A stretch of 64,000 nt of DNA from Chromatium okenii (GTDB taxonomy: Bacteria; Pseudomonadota; Gammaproteobacteria; Chromatiales; Chromatiaceae), in assembly GCF_016583745.1 (NCBI RefSeq), contig NZ_NRRQ01000002.1, positions 1-64,000 of the forward strand, given 5' to 3'. The notes under the pieces are model-generated. The model did not search any database, was not told where the DNA came from, and saw only the letters and a list, made by a program, of their open reading frames with translations. The position numbers were made by a program, and so were the translations under genes. Shown here one piece after another: positions 54,266 through 64,000 of the stretch. How positions within the stretch are numbered: the first letter of the stretch is position 1; every line of letters starts with the position of its first letter.

Positions 54266-57103
54266 ATGACTCCTGAACAATTTATCGCTAAATGGCACGC
54301 CACAACCTTAAAAGAACGCTCCGCAGCGCAGGAGCATTTTATTGATTTATGCCATCTATTGCATGAGCTAACGCCAGCGGACATTGATCCGACCGGCGCA
54401 TTTTATTGTTTTGAGCGCGGCGCTAAAAAAGCTGGCGGCGGTGATGGTTGGGCAGATGTGTGGAAAAAAGACTGTTTCGGCTGGGAATATAAAGGCAAGC
54501 GTAAAAATTTAGCCGCAGCATTTAAGCAACTCCAACTCTACACGCCATCGTTATTACATCCGCCGTTATTGATCGTTGCCGATATGGAACAGATCATTAT
54601 TCATACAGCATTCCCGGGTACGGTGCCGGATCAACATCATATCACGCTGGAGGATTTGCGCAATCCAGCGCGGTTGCAATTATTAAAATGGGCATTCAGT
54701 GAACCGGAACGCTTGCGCCCCACGCGCACGACTGCCGCATTAACGGAAGCAGCAGCGCGGCATTTTAGTGAATTAGCAGCCGCGCTTTGTCAGCGCGGTC
54801 ATGCGCCATTGCAAGTCGCACAGTTTAGCCAGCAGTTATTATTTTGCTTTTTTGCGCAAGACATCGGTTTATTACCCAATAAAGTTTTTACTCAGTTGCT
54901 TGATGCCGGACAACAGCGCCCCGCCTATGTGCTGCAAATGTTGGACACTTTATTAAAAACGATGGCAACTGGCGGCTGTTTTGGTACAGAACCAATTGCG
55001 TATTTTAACGGCGGTTTATTGAGCACCGCAGCAGTGTTGCCATTAACCGTCCTTGATATTAAAACGCTGCGCGAGTTGGCGGAGTGGAAATGGTCAGCAA
55101 TTGAACCCAGCATTTTTGGCACCTTATTTGAGCGCGGTTTGGATCCGAATCAACGTGAGCAATTGGGCGCACATTACACCGATGCAGCAGCCATTATGCG
55201 GATTGTGAATCCGGTTGTTTTAGAACCATTGCGGGCAGAATGGGCAACGATTAAAACTGCCGTGACGCAAACAAAAAATCGTAAAGCAGCGCAGGCGTTA
55301 TTGACGCAGATGTTGGAGCGGTTGCGCAATTTCCGCGTGCTTGATCCAGCATGTGGTTCCGGTAATTTTCTGTTTTTAGCATTAAAAGGGTTAAAAGATT
55401 TGGAGCACGAAATTATTGTAGAAGCCGAGCGGTTGAATTTTCCGCGCAGTTTTCCGGCGGTTGGGCCAGAGAATGTATTGGGTATTGAAACCAATGCGTA
55501 TGCCGCTGAATTGGCTCGCGTTACCGTCTGGATTGGCGAATTGCAGTGGATGATTCAACATGGTTTTTCTTTAGCAGATGATCCTATTTTGAAACCAATT
55601 AATATCATTGCTCGTCGTGATGCAATCGTCAATGAACTGGGCGCAGAAGCAGAGTGGCCAAGCGTTGATGTCATTGTTGGTAATCCGCCTTTTTTAGGCG
55701 GCAGTAAAAAGCGCGGCGTGTTAGGTGATGATTATTTTGCAGCATTGAAAACGATTTATGATGCGCGGGTTCCCGCTGGTGCAGATTTAGTCACTTATTG
55801 GTTTGAAAAAGCGCGGGCGCAAATTGCCAGCGGTCAAGCGCACGCTGCCGGTTTGGTGGCAACCAATTCAATTCGCGGCGGGGCGAATCGCAAAGTGTTA
55901 GAACACATTTGTAAAACGACGACCATTTTTAATGCGTGGTCAGATGAGCCTTGGATTAACAGCGGCGCGGCAGTGCGGGTCAGCTTGATTTGCTTTGGAA
56001 ATACAAAATCAACGCCCGTCTTAAATGGCGAACCGGTGCCAGCAATTTATGCCGATTTGACCGCAGCATCAATCACTGGTGCAGCAGATGTAACGACCGC
56101 TAAAAATTTAGTAGAAAATACCGGAATATGCTTTAGCGGAACGAAGAAATATGGAGCATTTGACATTCATGGTCATTTAGCGCGGCAGTGGCTAAAATCA
56201 CCTAATCCTCACGGAAAATCTAACCGCGACGTGTTACGTTGCTGGGTCAACGGCATGGATATTACCCGCCGCTTTTCTGATATGTGGATTATTGATTTTG
56301 GTGTCGGTATGACTGAAGTTGATGCTGCGATGTACGAATTACCATATAAATATGCACTACAGCACGTTAAACCGCAAAGAGTAATCAATCGAAATATAAA
56401 AATTGCCGCTAACTGGTGGTTGTTTGAACGCAGCCGTGAAGATTTGCGGGCGGTGTTGGCAACATTACCAAGAGTTTTGGTAACACCTCAGGTAGCAAAA
56501 TACCGTATTTTTGTTTGGCTGGATACTAAAATTTTGCCAGATGTGCAACTGTATACATTTGCCCGTGCCGATGATACGACCTTTGGCATTTTGCAGTCTC
56601 GTTGCCATGAATTGTGGGCATTGCGGATGGGCACCAGTTTGGGCGCAACGCCGCGTTATACGCCCACCACGACATTTGAAACCTTCCCGTTTCCAAGCGG
56701 TTTAACGCCCGCTGATACTGGCGGCGCAATTGAAAAATTAGGCAATGGCGTCATTATTCCGAGCGTTGCGTCCGCATATCGAGATCATGCGATTGCAATT
56801 GCCGAAGCTGCATATCAACTTAATCAATTGCGCGAGCAGTGGTTAAATCCGCCGGAATGGGTTGAGCGTGTGCCGGAAGTGGTGGCGGGTTATCCTGAGC
56901 GCATCATGGTTAAACCGGAATTTGCCGCGCAATTAAAAACACGGACGCTCACGCATTTGTATAATCAACAACCAACGTGGCTGATTAACGCGCAAGCAAA
57001 ATTAGATCACGCAGTGGCGGCTGCGTATGGCTGGAATGATGGCGCAGTATTGAATGAGACGGAGATATTGCAGCGGTTATTGGCGCTCAATCTGCAACGC
57101 TAA
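54266..57103 (+). CDS. MmeI-like (type IIL) single-chain restriction-modification enzyme
   Basis: A 945-residue fused nuclease-methyltransferase. The N-terminal PD-(D/E)XK site appears intact as WADVWKKDCFGWEYKGKR (Asp about 65, Glu-Tyr-Lys about 74-76). A helical connector follows, then a gamma-class N6-adenine methyltransferase with motif I LDPACGSGNFLFLALKGLKD (about 360) and motif IV VGNPPFLGGSKKRG (about 470). The last 300 residues form the target recognition region, with the family motif GTSLGATPRYTPTTTFETFPFP. Such enzymes methylate one strand and cut about 20 bases away without a separate subunit. The target is not predictable here. The gene stands alone and looks intact. Confidence 0.92.
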   Translation: MTPEQFIAKWHATTLKERSAAQEHFIDLCHLLHELTPADIDPTGAFYCFERGAKKAGGGDGWADVWKKDCFGWEYKGKRKNLAAAFKQLQLYTPSLLHPPLLIVADMEQIIIHTAFPGTVPDQHHITLEDLRNPARLQLLKWAFSEPERLRPTRTTAALTEAAARHFSELAAALCQRGHAPLQVAQFSQQLLFCFFAQDIGLLPNKVFTQLLDAGQQRPAYVLQMLDTLLKTMATGGCFGTEPIAYFNGGLLSTAAVLPLTVLDIKTLRELAEWKWSAIEPSIFGTLFERGLDPNQREQLGAHYTDAAAIMRIVNPVVLEPLRAEWATIKTAVTQTKNRKAAQALLTQMLERLRNFRVLDPACGSGNFLFLALKGLKDLEHEIIVEAERLNFPRSFPAVGPENVLGIETNAYAAELARVTVWIGELQWMIQHGFSLADDPILKPINIIARRDAIVNELGAEAEWPSVDVIVGNPPFLGGSKKRGVLGDDYFAALKTIYDARVPAGADLVTYWFEKARAQIASGQAHAAGLVATNSIRGGANRKVLEHICKTTTIFNAWSDEPWINSGAAVRVSLICFGNTKSTPVLNGEPVPAIYADLTAASITGAADVTTAKNLVENTGICFSGTKKYGAFDIHGHLARQWLKSPNPHGKSNRDVLRCWVNGMDITRRFSDMWIIDFGVGMTEVDAAMYELPYKYALQHVKPQRVINRNIKIAANWWLFERSREDLRAVLATLPRVLVTPQVAKYRIFVWLDTKILPDVQLYTFARADDTTFGILQSRCHELWALRMGTSLGATPRYTPTTTFETFPFPSGLTPADTGGAIEKLGNGVIIPSVASAYRDHAIAIAEAAYQLNQLREQWLNPPEWVERVPEVVAGYPERIMVKPEFAAQLKTRTLTHLYNQQPTWLINAQAKLDHAVAAAYGWNDGAVLNETEILQRLLALNLQR

Positions 57104-57134
57104 TCATCACGTTGCAGACTGAACTGTAGAATAG

Positions 57135-60100
57135 TTATTGCGGGTTGGGAGCGAGTTTTACGCGAAACCACAATGAATATAATGCGGGTAAAAACAGCAA
57201 AGTCATGGCAGTTCCTGCAATGATGCCGCCAATTAACACATACGCCAGCGGCCCCCAAAAGGTATCGCTCGCCAGCGGAGTGAAGGCGAACACCGCTGCC
57301 GCTGCCGTCAACACCACCGGTCGCGCCCGCTGCACAGTCGCCTCCACCACCGCTGCGGATTTTTCCATGCCTTGCGCGAGGTTATCTTCAATTTGTTTGG
57401 CGAGAATCAAGGTGTTACGCATCAAAATCCCCGCCAATCCAATCAAACCGAGCAGCGCGACAAAACCAAACGGTTTATCTGCCACCAGCAGCGTGATCAC
57501 CGCGCCAATCACGCCCAGCGGCGCGGTCGCTACGACCATCAACATGCCGGCAAAGCTGCGCATTTGCAGCATGATGAGCGTCAACATCAGCACCAGCATG
57601 ATCGGCTGCACCCGCTGAATCGACACATCCGCCTTGCTGGATTGCTCCACCGCGCCGCCGATGTCGATGCGATAGCCGAGCGGCAACTGCGCCCGCAGCG
57701 GTTCCAATTGCGTCCAAATGTCGGCGGTCACATCTGGCGGCTGCGCGGCGTGAACTTCGGCATTAACGCCAATAAATGGCTCGCGGTTGTAGCGTTTCAG
57801 CACCGGGTCTTCAAATTCCAGCGTCAACTCGCCGACCTGCGCCAGCGTCACCGTGCGTCCGTCTTGGGTTTTGAGCGGCAAATCCGCCAAATTCGGCGGC
57901 GGCGCAGTGCCGCGTAACACCAATTGCACGGCGCGAATGTCCTCGCGCACTTCGGTAGCGATCACGCCGGAGAGTTCGTACTGGAGTTGGATGGCGAGAT
58001 CACGCGGCGTCAGTCCCAGCAGGCGCAGTCGGGCGGGATCAAGTTGCAGCCGCACCACCGGCACCCGTTCACCCCATTCGAGATGCGCGTCGGCGGTGTG
58101 GGGATGCGCGGCGACCTGAGCGCGTACCTGTTCAGCGAGCTGGCGCAGGCGCACCGGATCAGGGCCGAGCACGCGGAAACTCACCGGCCAAATCACCGGC
58201 GGGCCGTACAGCAATTTCTGCACCCGCACCCGCGCTTCTGGGAATTCACCGGCATCAATATGGGTTTGCAGCCGCGTCATCAGGGCATCGCGGGCGGCCG
58301 GATCGTCTGCGACTGCGATCAATTTGGCGAACGCCGGATTGGGCAGTTCGGGATTGAGCGCGAGGAAAAAGCGCGGCGCACCTGCGCCGATATAAGTGGA
58401 CAGCGAACGCACGCCGGGCGCGTTGTGAACAATCGCCTCCACGCGGTCGGTCACGGCGGTGGTGAGCGCCACGCTGCTGCCTTCGGGCAGATAAATATCC
58501 ACCAACACTTCAGGGCGATCCGAGCTGGGGAAAAATTGCTTTTGCACCGGTCCAGCCAGCGCGGCGATGGCGAGCGCCAACACGCCGAAGGTGCCGGTCA
58601 CGATGAGAATTTTGTAGCGGACGCAGCCGCGAATCAGGCGGCGGAGGCGGCGATATAACGGCGTGGCGTAGATGGATAAATAATGAGCATCTTTTTCTAT
58701 TGCATCACTCTTTACAACCGGGTGGCTTTTTAATAGCAACGTTCCTAAATATGGCGTGAAAGTTACCGCCACCAGCCATGACACCAGCAAAGCAAACGCC
58801 AATACCCAAAAGATATTGCCCGCGTATTCACCGACGCCAGATTGTGCAAAACCAATTGGCACAAATCCCACCACCGTCACCAGCGTGCCACTCAACATTG
58901 GCGCTGCCGTTACCGTCCACGCATGAGCTGCCGCTCGCAACCGATCCCAGCCTTCCTCCATTTTGACCAGCATCATCTCAATCGCAATGATCGCATCGTC
59001 CACCAATAGCCCCAGCGCAATAATTAACGCGCCGAGCGACACCCGATCTAAATTAACGCCGCGCATTAACATCAATAAAAACGTTAAACCCAGCGTGAGT
59101 GGAATCGCAATGCCGACAATTAAACCCGCTCGCCAACCCAACGCAATAAAACTAATCAGCATCACCACGCCGACTGCGACTAAAAATTTAATCTGAAATA
59201 AATTCACAGCGCGGGAAATCGCATCGGCTTGATTGGTGAGCGGCGTTAAATGAAATCCCAATGGCAAATCTGTTTCCAATTGGGTAATGAATTCCGCCAA
59301 GCGAGCGCCGAGGTCTAAACCGTTTTGACCCGCTTGCATCACCACGCCGAGCAGCACCGCGTCCTCACCGCCCGCTCGAATGATGTAACCGGGCGGGTCT
59401 TCGTAGCCGCGCTGCACTTCGGCGATCTCGCCCAATTGGAACAAACGCTCGCCGACGCGCAGCGGCACCGCTTTGATTGCTTCGAGATCGTCCAATGCGC
59501 CACTCAAGCGCAGCGCCAAGCGCGGCCCAACGGTTTCCACTACGCCGGCTGGCAGCAATTGGTTTTGTGCCTCCAGCGCCTCCTTGACGGCCAGCGCAGT
59601 GATGCCGAGTGCTGCCAAACGTGTCGCATCAAGATCAATAAAAATCCGCTGCGGACGTTCACCCAACACCCGCGCCTTTTGCACTCCCGCCACTCGCGCC
59701 AGCCGATCCCGAATTTGTTCGGCTTCGCGCACGAGCTGGCGCGGCGGCAACTTGGGAGCTGAGAGCGCGTAAAGCGCAAAGTAGACATCAGCAAAATCAT
59801 CATTGACGAACGGACCGAGGACGCCGTTGGGCAACTTGCCCACTTCGTCGCTCATGCGTTTGCGGATTTGATAAAACAGATCGGGGACGCGGGGCGAGGG
59901 CGTGTAATCCTGAAATTCAACCAGCATGTCGATGCGACCGGGGCGGGCGGTGGTTTCGACGCGATAAAAATACTCCACCTCGGTGATGCGCTTTTCCAGC
60001 GGATCAGCAACCAGTCGCTGCATCTGCTCGGCGCTGGCACCCGGCCACAGCGCCGACACCACCAGCACGCGCATCGTGAACGCGGGGTCTTCTGCCCGTC

Positions 60101-60206
60101 CCAAATGGGTAAATGCCAATACGCCCGCGACGGCGGTGGCGAGAATAAAAAAGAGGGTGACGGAGCGTTCGCGGACGGCTAACGCCGATAAATTGAAGCT
60201 GATCAT
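57135..60206 (-). CDS. RND-family efflux transporter, inner-membrane permease (AcrB-like)
   Basis: A 1023-residue proton-driven efflux pump with two repeats of six helices and large periplasmic loops. It starts FNLSALAVRERSVTLFFILA and has the RND motif LGLLVDDAIIAIEMMLVKME, with paired aspartates in helix 4 (about residue 405). The second half contains QMRSFAGMLMVVATAPLGVIGAV. It groups by eye with the TriC/MexK-like branch of the hydrophobe/amphiphile family. The start overlaps the membrane-fusion gene by 4 bases. No outer-membrane factor is present, so it must borrow a TolC-like channel. The substrate is unknown. Confidence 0.93.
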   Translation of the reverse strand: MISFNLSALAVRERSVTLFFILATAVAGVLAFTHLGRAEDPAFTMRVLVVSALWPGASAEQMQRLVADPLEKRITEVEYFYRVETTARPGRIDMLVEFQDYTPSPRVPDLFYQIRKRMSDEVGKLPNGVLGPFVNDDFADVYFALYALSAPKLPPRQLVREAEQIRDRLARVAGVQKARVLGERPQRIFIDLDATRLAALGITALAVKEALEAQNQLLPAGVVETVGPRLALRLSGALDDLEAIKAVPLRVGERLFQLGEIAEVQRGYEDPPGYIIRAGGEDAVLLGVVMQAGQNGLDLGARLAEFITQLETDLPLGFHLTPLTNQADAISRAVNLFQIKFLVAVGVVMLISFIALGWRAGLIVGIAIPLTLGLTFLLMLMRGVNLDRVSLGALIIALGLLVDDAIIAIEMMLVKMEEGWDRLRAAAHAWTVTAAPMLSGTLVTVVGFVPIGFAQSGVGEYAGNIFWVLAFALLVSWLVAVTFTPYLGTLLLKSHPVVKSDAIEKDAHYLSIYATPLYRRLRRLIRGCVRYKILIVTGTFGVLALAIAALAGPVQKQFFPSSDRPEVLVDIYLPEGSSVALTTAVTDRVEAIVHNAPGVRSLSTYIGAGAPRFFLALNPELPNPAFAKLIAVADDPAARDALMTRLQTHIDAGEFPEARVRVQKLLYGPPVIWPVSFRVLGPDPVRLRQLAEQVRAQVAAHPHTADAHLEWGERVPVVRLQLDPARLRLLGLTPRDLAIQLQYELSGVIATEVREDIRAVQLVLRGTAPPPNLADLPLKTQDGRTVTLAQVGELTLEFEDPVLKRYNREPFIGVNAEVHAAQPPDVTADIWTQLEPLRAQLPLGYRIDIGGAVEQSSKADVSIQRVQPIMLVLMLTLIMLQMRSFAGMLMVVATAPLGVIGAVITLLVADKPFGFVALLGLIGLAGILMRNTLILAKQIEDNLAQGMEKSAAVVEATVQRARPVVLTAAAAVFAFTPLASDTFWGPLAYVLIGGIIAGTAMTLLFLPALYSLWFRVKLAPNPQ

Positions 60207-61285
60207 GGTGCCCGCACCCGCACGGTTTGCCCCGGTAAAAGCCGATCCACACCGAGCGCCACGACTGGCGTTCCCGGCGCAAGCGTGGTTTGAATTTCAG
60301 CAAATTCGCCATCAATGCCCACAATCGTCACCGGCTCCGGCTGCACCTGACCATCAGCGATGCGCCACAGCACCGCGCCTTGTCCCTGTTCCAAAATCGC
60401 CCCCAGCGGCACCCGCAAACGCGGTGCGGTTGACGGTGCCGCAAAATGCAGCGTGACCGTCGTGCCCAATGCCAACGCTGGCGCAACCGGCAGTTCATGC
60501 AGCGCCTGTTCGCCAACAGCACTGTCCACCTGATACCGCGCCAGCCAAGTGCGCGTCAGCGGATCGGCAGTCGCGGCGAGTTCACGCAACGTCACCGGCA
60601 GCATTGCCGTACTGCTAAACGGTTGCGCAGTAGCGGTGGACGGCAAGCTGGCGCGGCGATCTTCCGGCACTGCGACCACGATTTCCCGCGCTCCCGCTTC
60701 CGCCAACACCGCCAACGGTTGACCGGCGCTGACGATCTGCCCGTGTTGCCCGCTCACTTCCACAATCACGCCCGCGACTGGCGCAGTCAGCGTGGCATAA
60801 GCAATGGCATTGACGGCTTGTTTCAACGCCGCTTGCGCAGCAATCAACTGCTCGCTGGCAGCCCGCGCAGTGGTGGTAGCGCGGTCATAATCCTGTTGGC
60901 TCACCAGCTTTTTGCGCAACAAATCGGTTTGACGCTCGCGCTCGCGCTGGGCGTTTTCCATCTCAGCACGGGCGCTGGCAACCATCGCCTCCGCTGCGAT
61001 CTGCTGCTGAATCACATCACGCGGATCAAGGCGAAACAGCATCTGCCCAGCAACCACCTGATCGCCGATCTCCACCGCCCGCTCCTGAATGGCACCGCCC
61101 AGCCGAAACGCCAGCGGAATCTCGTGACGCGCCTGTACGGTGCCGGTGAGATGCCAGCGCAGCGTGGGAATGCTGCTCACCTGCGTCGTCACCACCCAAG
61201 GCGCAGCATCCTCTGCCAGCGCCAGCGGCATCATCACCGCCCACGCCAATCCAATCACCACCTGACAACTGTGCTGCCATCTCAT
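60203..61285 (-). CDS. RND efflux periplasmic adaptor (membrane fusion protein)
   Basis: A 360-residue adaptor with a signal peptide ([20 protein letters not shown], cleavage near ALAED). The lipoyl halves are [20 protein letters not shown] and [21 protein letters not shown], separated by a helical hairpin (about 95-150). A beta-barrel domain follows, ending with [10 protein letters not shown]. No lipobox is seen. The start at 61285 overlaps the metG stop as ATGA, and the RND gene overlaps its end by 4 bases, so the three genes form a coupled unit. Confidence 0.9.
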   Translation of the reverse strand: MRWQHSCQVVIGLAWAVMMPLALAEDAAPWVVTTQVSSIPTLRWHLTGTVQARHEIPLAFRLGGAIQERAVEIGDQVVAGQMLFRLDPRDVIQQQIAAEAMVASARAEMENAQRERERQTDLLRKKLVSQQDYDRATTTARAASEQLIAAQAALKQAVNAIAYATLTAPVAGVIVEVSGQHGQIVSAGQPLAVLAEAGAREIVVAVPEDRRASLPSTATAQPFSSTAMLPVTLRELAATADPLTRTWLARYQVDSAVGEQALHELPVAPALALGTTVTLHFAAPSTAPRLRVPLGAILEQGQGAVLWRIADGQVQPEPVTIVGIDGEFAEIQTTLAPGTPVVALGVDRLLPGQTVRVRAP

Positions 61286-63315
61286 TTGACCCGCATCCCC
61301 GGCTCCGCGCCGCAATCTGGACTCAACAAAAACAACTCTTTACCGCCCGCTCCTGCCGCCAACACCATGCCCTCAGAAACGCCAAAACGCATCTTGCGCG
61401 GCGCGAGATTGGCAACCATCACGGTCAAACGCCCTTCCAACGTTTGGGGATCATAAGCAGAGCGAATGCCCGCAAACACGTTGCGCGTCTCGCCGCCGAT
61501 GTCGAGCGTCAATTGCAACAATTTATCCGCGCCTTCCACCAATTTCGCATCTTTAATCAAAGCGATGCGCAGATCAACTTGTGCAAAAGTATCGTAATCA
61601 ATCGTTGCTGCCAGCGGCGCGACGGCGACAGCGGGCGCTGGCGCGGCAGCCGGAGCCGCAACGGTTAAATCGTCGGTTGACGCCGCCAGCATCGCCGCGA
61701 TTTGCGCCGGATCGACGCGAGTCAACAGCGGTTTGAACGGCGCGATCTGGTGCGCCAACAACGGCGTCGCCAATTCCGCCCACGTTAATGGTGCGACCTG
61801 TAAAAAGGCTTCAGAATCTGCTGCCGTGCCGGGCAAAATTGGGCGCAAATACCCAATTAAAATGCGAAATAAGTTAATTCCCATTGCACAGACTGCTTGC
61901 AATTCAATTTCACGTCCGGGCTGTTTCGCAATCACCCACGGCGCTTTTTCATCAATGTATTGATTGGCGCGATCTGCGAGCGCCATGATGTCACGCACGG
62001 CGCGATTAAATTCGCGTTGTTCATACGCAGCAGCAATTGCGTCACCAGCAGCAATGAATTCTGCAAATAAATTCGGTTCTGCCAAAGTCGCTGCCAATTG
62101 CCCATCGAAACCTTTCTGAATAAATCCGGCGCAGCGGCTGGCGATATTCACCACTTTACCGACCAAATCGGAATTAACGCGAGCGGTGAAATCCGCCAAG
62201 TTCAAATCAATATCATCCACCCCGGAGCCGAGTTTGGCGGCAAAATAATAGCGCAGATATTCGGGATTGAGATGATCTAAATAGGTGCGGGCTTTAATAA
62301 AGGTGCCGCGTGATTTTGACATCTTCTGCCCATCAACGGTTAAAAAGCCGTGCGCAAAAATGGCGCTGGGTGTGCGGAATCCAGCGCCATGTAGCATCGC
62401 TGGAAAAAACAGCGCGTGAAAATAAATGATGTCTTTGCCAATGAAATGATACAGCTCGGCAGTGGCATCCGCTGCCCAAAATTGCGCAAAATCTAATCCG
62501 CTCGTGCGGTCGCACAAATTCTGAAAACTGGCTAAATAACCAATGGGCGCATCCAGCCAGACGTAAAAGAATTTGCCGGGATGATCGGGAATTTCAAAGC
62601 CAAAATAGGGCGCGTCGCGGGAAATATCCCATTCTTGCAAGCCAGCGGTGAACCATTCATCTAATTTGTTGGCGACTTCTTTTTGTAAACTGCCGCTGCG
62701 CGTCCAATCGCGCAGCATGGTTTCAAAATCGCGCAAACGAAAGAAATAATGCTCGGAATCGCGCTGTTCTGGTACGGCACCAGAAACCGCTGAACGCGGA
62801 TTTTTTAATTCGGCAGGTGAATAGCTCGCGCCGCAGGCTTCGCAATTGTCGCCGTATTGATCGGCAGCACCACATTTTGGACACTCGCCTTTAATAAACC
62901 GATCCGGTAAAAACATGTGCTCAACTGGATCGTACGCCTGCGTAATGGTGCGCTGGGCAATATGTCCGGCATCACGATTGCGGCTATAAATTAAGTTGGC
63001 AAAATGTTGATTTTCTGGCGAATGGGTCGAATGATAATTATCAAAGCCAATCCGAAAAGCGGCGAAATCGGCTTGATGTTCGGCGGCAATGCGGGCAATT
63101 AACGCTTCGGGTGCGATGCCTTCCTGCCGCGCTCGCAACATAATTGGCGTACCGTGCGCATCATCCGCGCAGACGTACCAACACTGATGACCGCGCATCT
63201 TTTGAAAACGCGCCCAAATATCTGTTTGAATGTATTCAACCAGATGGCCGATATGAATCGGACCGTTGGCATAAGGAAGGGCGCTGGTAATGAGAATCTG
63301 GCGAGGTTGACTCAT
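61282..63315 (-). CDS. metG: Methionyl-tRNA synthetase MetG
   Basis: A 677-residue synthetase charging initiator and elongator tRNA-Met. The class I signature is [20 protein letters not shown] and the second motif [10 protein letters not shown]. The zinc knuckles [20 protein letters not shown] are of the four-cysteine type. A C-terminal tRNA-binding/dimerisation domain (about 575-677) contains [20 protein letters not shown]. The stop overlaps the start of the efflux adaptor gene. It is divergent from apbC/mrp, as in E. coli. Confidence 0.97.
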   Translation of the reverse strand: MSQPRQILITSALPYANGPIHIGHLVEYIQTDIWARFQKMRGHQCWYVCADDAHGTPIMLRARQEGIAPEALIARIAAEHQADFAAFRIGFDNYHSTHSPENQHFANLIYSRNRDAGHIAQRTITQAYDPVEHMFLPDRFIKGECPKCGAADQYGDNCEACGASYSPAELKNPRSAVSGAVPEQRDSEHYFFRLRDFETMLRDWTRSGSLQKEVANKLDEWFTAGLQEWDISRDAPYFGFEIPDHPGKFFYVWLDAPIGYLASFQNLCDRTSGLDFAQFWAADATAELYHFIGKDIIYFHALFFPAMLHGAGFRTPSAIFAHGFLTVDGQKMSKSRGTFIKARTYLDHLNPEYLRYYFAAKLGSGVDDIDLNLADFTARVNSDLVGKVVNIASRCAGFIQKGFDGQLAATLAEPNLFAEFIAAGDAIAAAYEQREFNRAVRDIMALADRANQYIDEKAPWVIAKQPGREIELQAVCAMGINLFRILIGYLRPILPGTAADSEAFLQVAPLTWAELATPLLAHQIAPFKPLLTRVDPAQIAAMLAASTDDLTVAAPAAAPAPAVAVAPLAATIDYDTFAQVDLRIALIKDAKLVEGADKLLQLTLDIGGETRNVFAGIRSAYDPQTLEGRLTVMVANLAPRKMRFGVSEGMVLAAGAGGKELFLLSPDCGAEPGMRVK

Positions 63316-63527
63316 AAGAAAATGGCTCGGCTAACACGCGATCTTAAAGGGTGAAAGTATCGCACGGTCGGGGGCAATATCGCTGAACCGGGCGCGGCTG
63401 CGGATTGAATTGATCGTGACTGCTACCATGCTATTCACGTCATCCGATCAGCGGTGCTGCGCTGAACGCCACCACTGATTTCCGCCCGTGTTACTGCGGG
63501 TATCTTGTTGTTTATTGGAGTGTTTGC
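63316..63527. promoter_or_regulatory. Divergent intergenic region metG / apbC
   Basis: 212 bp expected to hold the promoters of both genes. I could not pick convincing -35/-10 pairs. TTGGAGTG at 63515-63522 is the likely Shine-Dalgarno of apbC. Confidence 0.4.
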
Positions 63528-64000
63528 ATGTCTGAAGTGACAAAAGAAGTGATTGAAGCCGCGATTAAAGGCTACGTTGAACCGCATTTGGGGCGCGATC
63601 TGGTGGCTGCGCACGCGATTAAACACATCCAGATCGACGGCGATCAGGTGCGGGTGGAGATCGTGCTCGGCTTTCCGGCCAAAGGGGTGCAAGCCGTGAT
63701 TGCTGACGCGGTCAAGGCGTTGGTGCTGGCGGTGGATGGGGTCGCCAGCGCCGAGGTGACGGTGGGTTGGGAGATCAAGGCGCACTCGGTGCAAAAATCG
63801 CTCAAACCGATTGATAACGTTAAAAATATCATCGCAGTTGCTTCCGGCAAAGGCGGCGTCGGTAAATCCACGACGGCGGTGAATTTGGCGCTGGCGCTGT
63901 CGGCGGAGGGCGCGACTGTCGGCATTCTTGACGCGGATATTTATGGCCCGTCGCAGCCGCGAATGCTCGGCATCAGCGGTAAACCGGAATCCAAAGACGG
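63528..64000 (+). CDS. apbC: Iron-sulfur cluster carrier protein ApbC/Mrp (partial, 3' end beyond window)
   Basis: The first 157 residues of a Mrp/ApbC P-loop ATPase that transfers iron-sulfur clusters to apoproteins. An N-terminal DUF59/MIP18-like domain (about 1-90) is followed by the deviant Walker [22 protein letters not shown] (split at the P-loop) and [16 protein letters not shown]. The ATG at 63528 has TTGGAGTG 6 nt upstream. The gene runs off the right edge of the window. Divergence from metG matches the E. coli order. Confidence 0.93.
   Translation, partial: MSEVTKEVIEAAIKGYVEPHLGRDLVAAHAIKHIQIDGDQVRVEIVLGFPAKGVQAVIADAVKALVLAVDGVASAEVTVGWEIKAHSVQKSLKPIDNVKNIIAVASGKGGVGKSTTAVNLALALSAEGATVGILDADIYGPSQPRMLGISGKPESKD

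Noticed and set aside
57924-58658. A 244-residue plus-strand open frame
   Set aside because: Antisense to the RND permease gene with shadow-like composition.
60446-61456. A 336-residue plus-strand open frame
   Set aside because: Antisense to the efflux adaptor and the metG end; composition is Arg/His/Gln-rich and no motif is seen.

Overview
The window is a chromosomal segment of a gammaproteobacterium. The gene order supports this: dksA-gluQ, rpoD followed by a tRNA-Ile2-type tRNA, bamE divergent from fur, ispB divergent from rplU-rpmA-obgE-proB, rlmE-ftsH-glmM, metG divergent from apbC/mrp, ftsY-ftsE-ftsX, and the minor pilin order fimT-pilV-pilW-pilX-pilY1-pilE. A Tat-exported high-potential iron-sulfur protein and a dihaem cytochrome c4 point to a respiratory or photosynthetic electron-transfer lifestyle like that of purple sulfur or sulfur-oxidising relatives (Chromatiales/Thiotrichales-like). 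That placement is inference, and the genus cannot be read from the sequence.

Layout. 1-7.6 kb: a defence area with a decayed type ISP-like helicase/methyltransferase gene and an intact type I restriction-modification operon (hsdM, a small DUF2281-like gene, hsdS, hsdR). 7.6-17.2 kb: murD away from its usual dcw neighbours, two GH57 glycosidase genes around an orphan ParD-like antitoxin, class I fumarase, a membrane DUF457-type protein, N-carbamoylputrescine amidase and an M16-like protein without the zinc motif. 17.2-25.5 kb: a six-gene type IV pilus assembly/adhesin operon with a 1718-residue PilY1. 25.6-34 kb: a large glycosidase with a discoidin-like domain, a CNP1-like exported protein, oligopeptidase A, a BrnT/BrnA-like toxin-antitoxin pair, an NlpC/P60 lipoprotein, HiPIP and an unknown membrane protein. 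34-53.3 kb: mostly housekeeping (rlmE, ftsH, glmM, ratA, bamE, fur, cytochrome b561, gluQ, dksA, rpoD, two tRNAs, ispB, rplU, rpmA, obgE, proB, cytochrome c4, an EEP-family hydrolase, an SMR transporter, ftsX, ftsE, ftsY). 53.5-64 kb: a small proline-rich exported protein, an MmeI-like single-chain restriction-modification enzyme, an RND efflux pair translationally coupled to metG, and the start of apbC/mrp.

The most unusual signals are: (1) a GC-rich palindromic repeat of about 130 bp inserted in frame, in the same coding phase, into murD and into the large glycosidase; (2) overlapping alternative hairpins in the leader of the SMR transporter gene, one a terminator and one pairing with the ribosome-binding site; (3) the metG-MFP-RND coupling; (4) the composite defence region at the left edge; and (5) a PA14-like domain and a glycine/serine/glutamate tandem repeat in PilY1. 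No CRISPR array, rRNA operon, prophage or intact insertion sequence was seen. I did not find one clearly new multi-gene system. The repeat family and the SMR leader are the best candidates for something undescribed.
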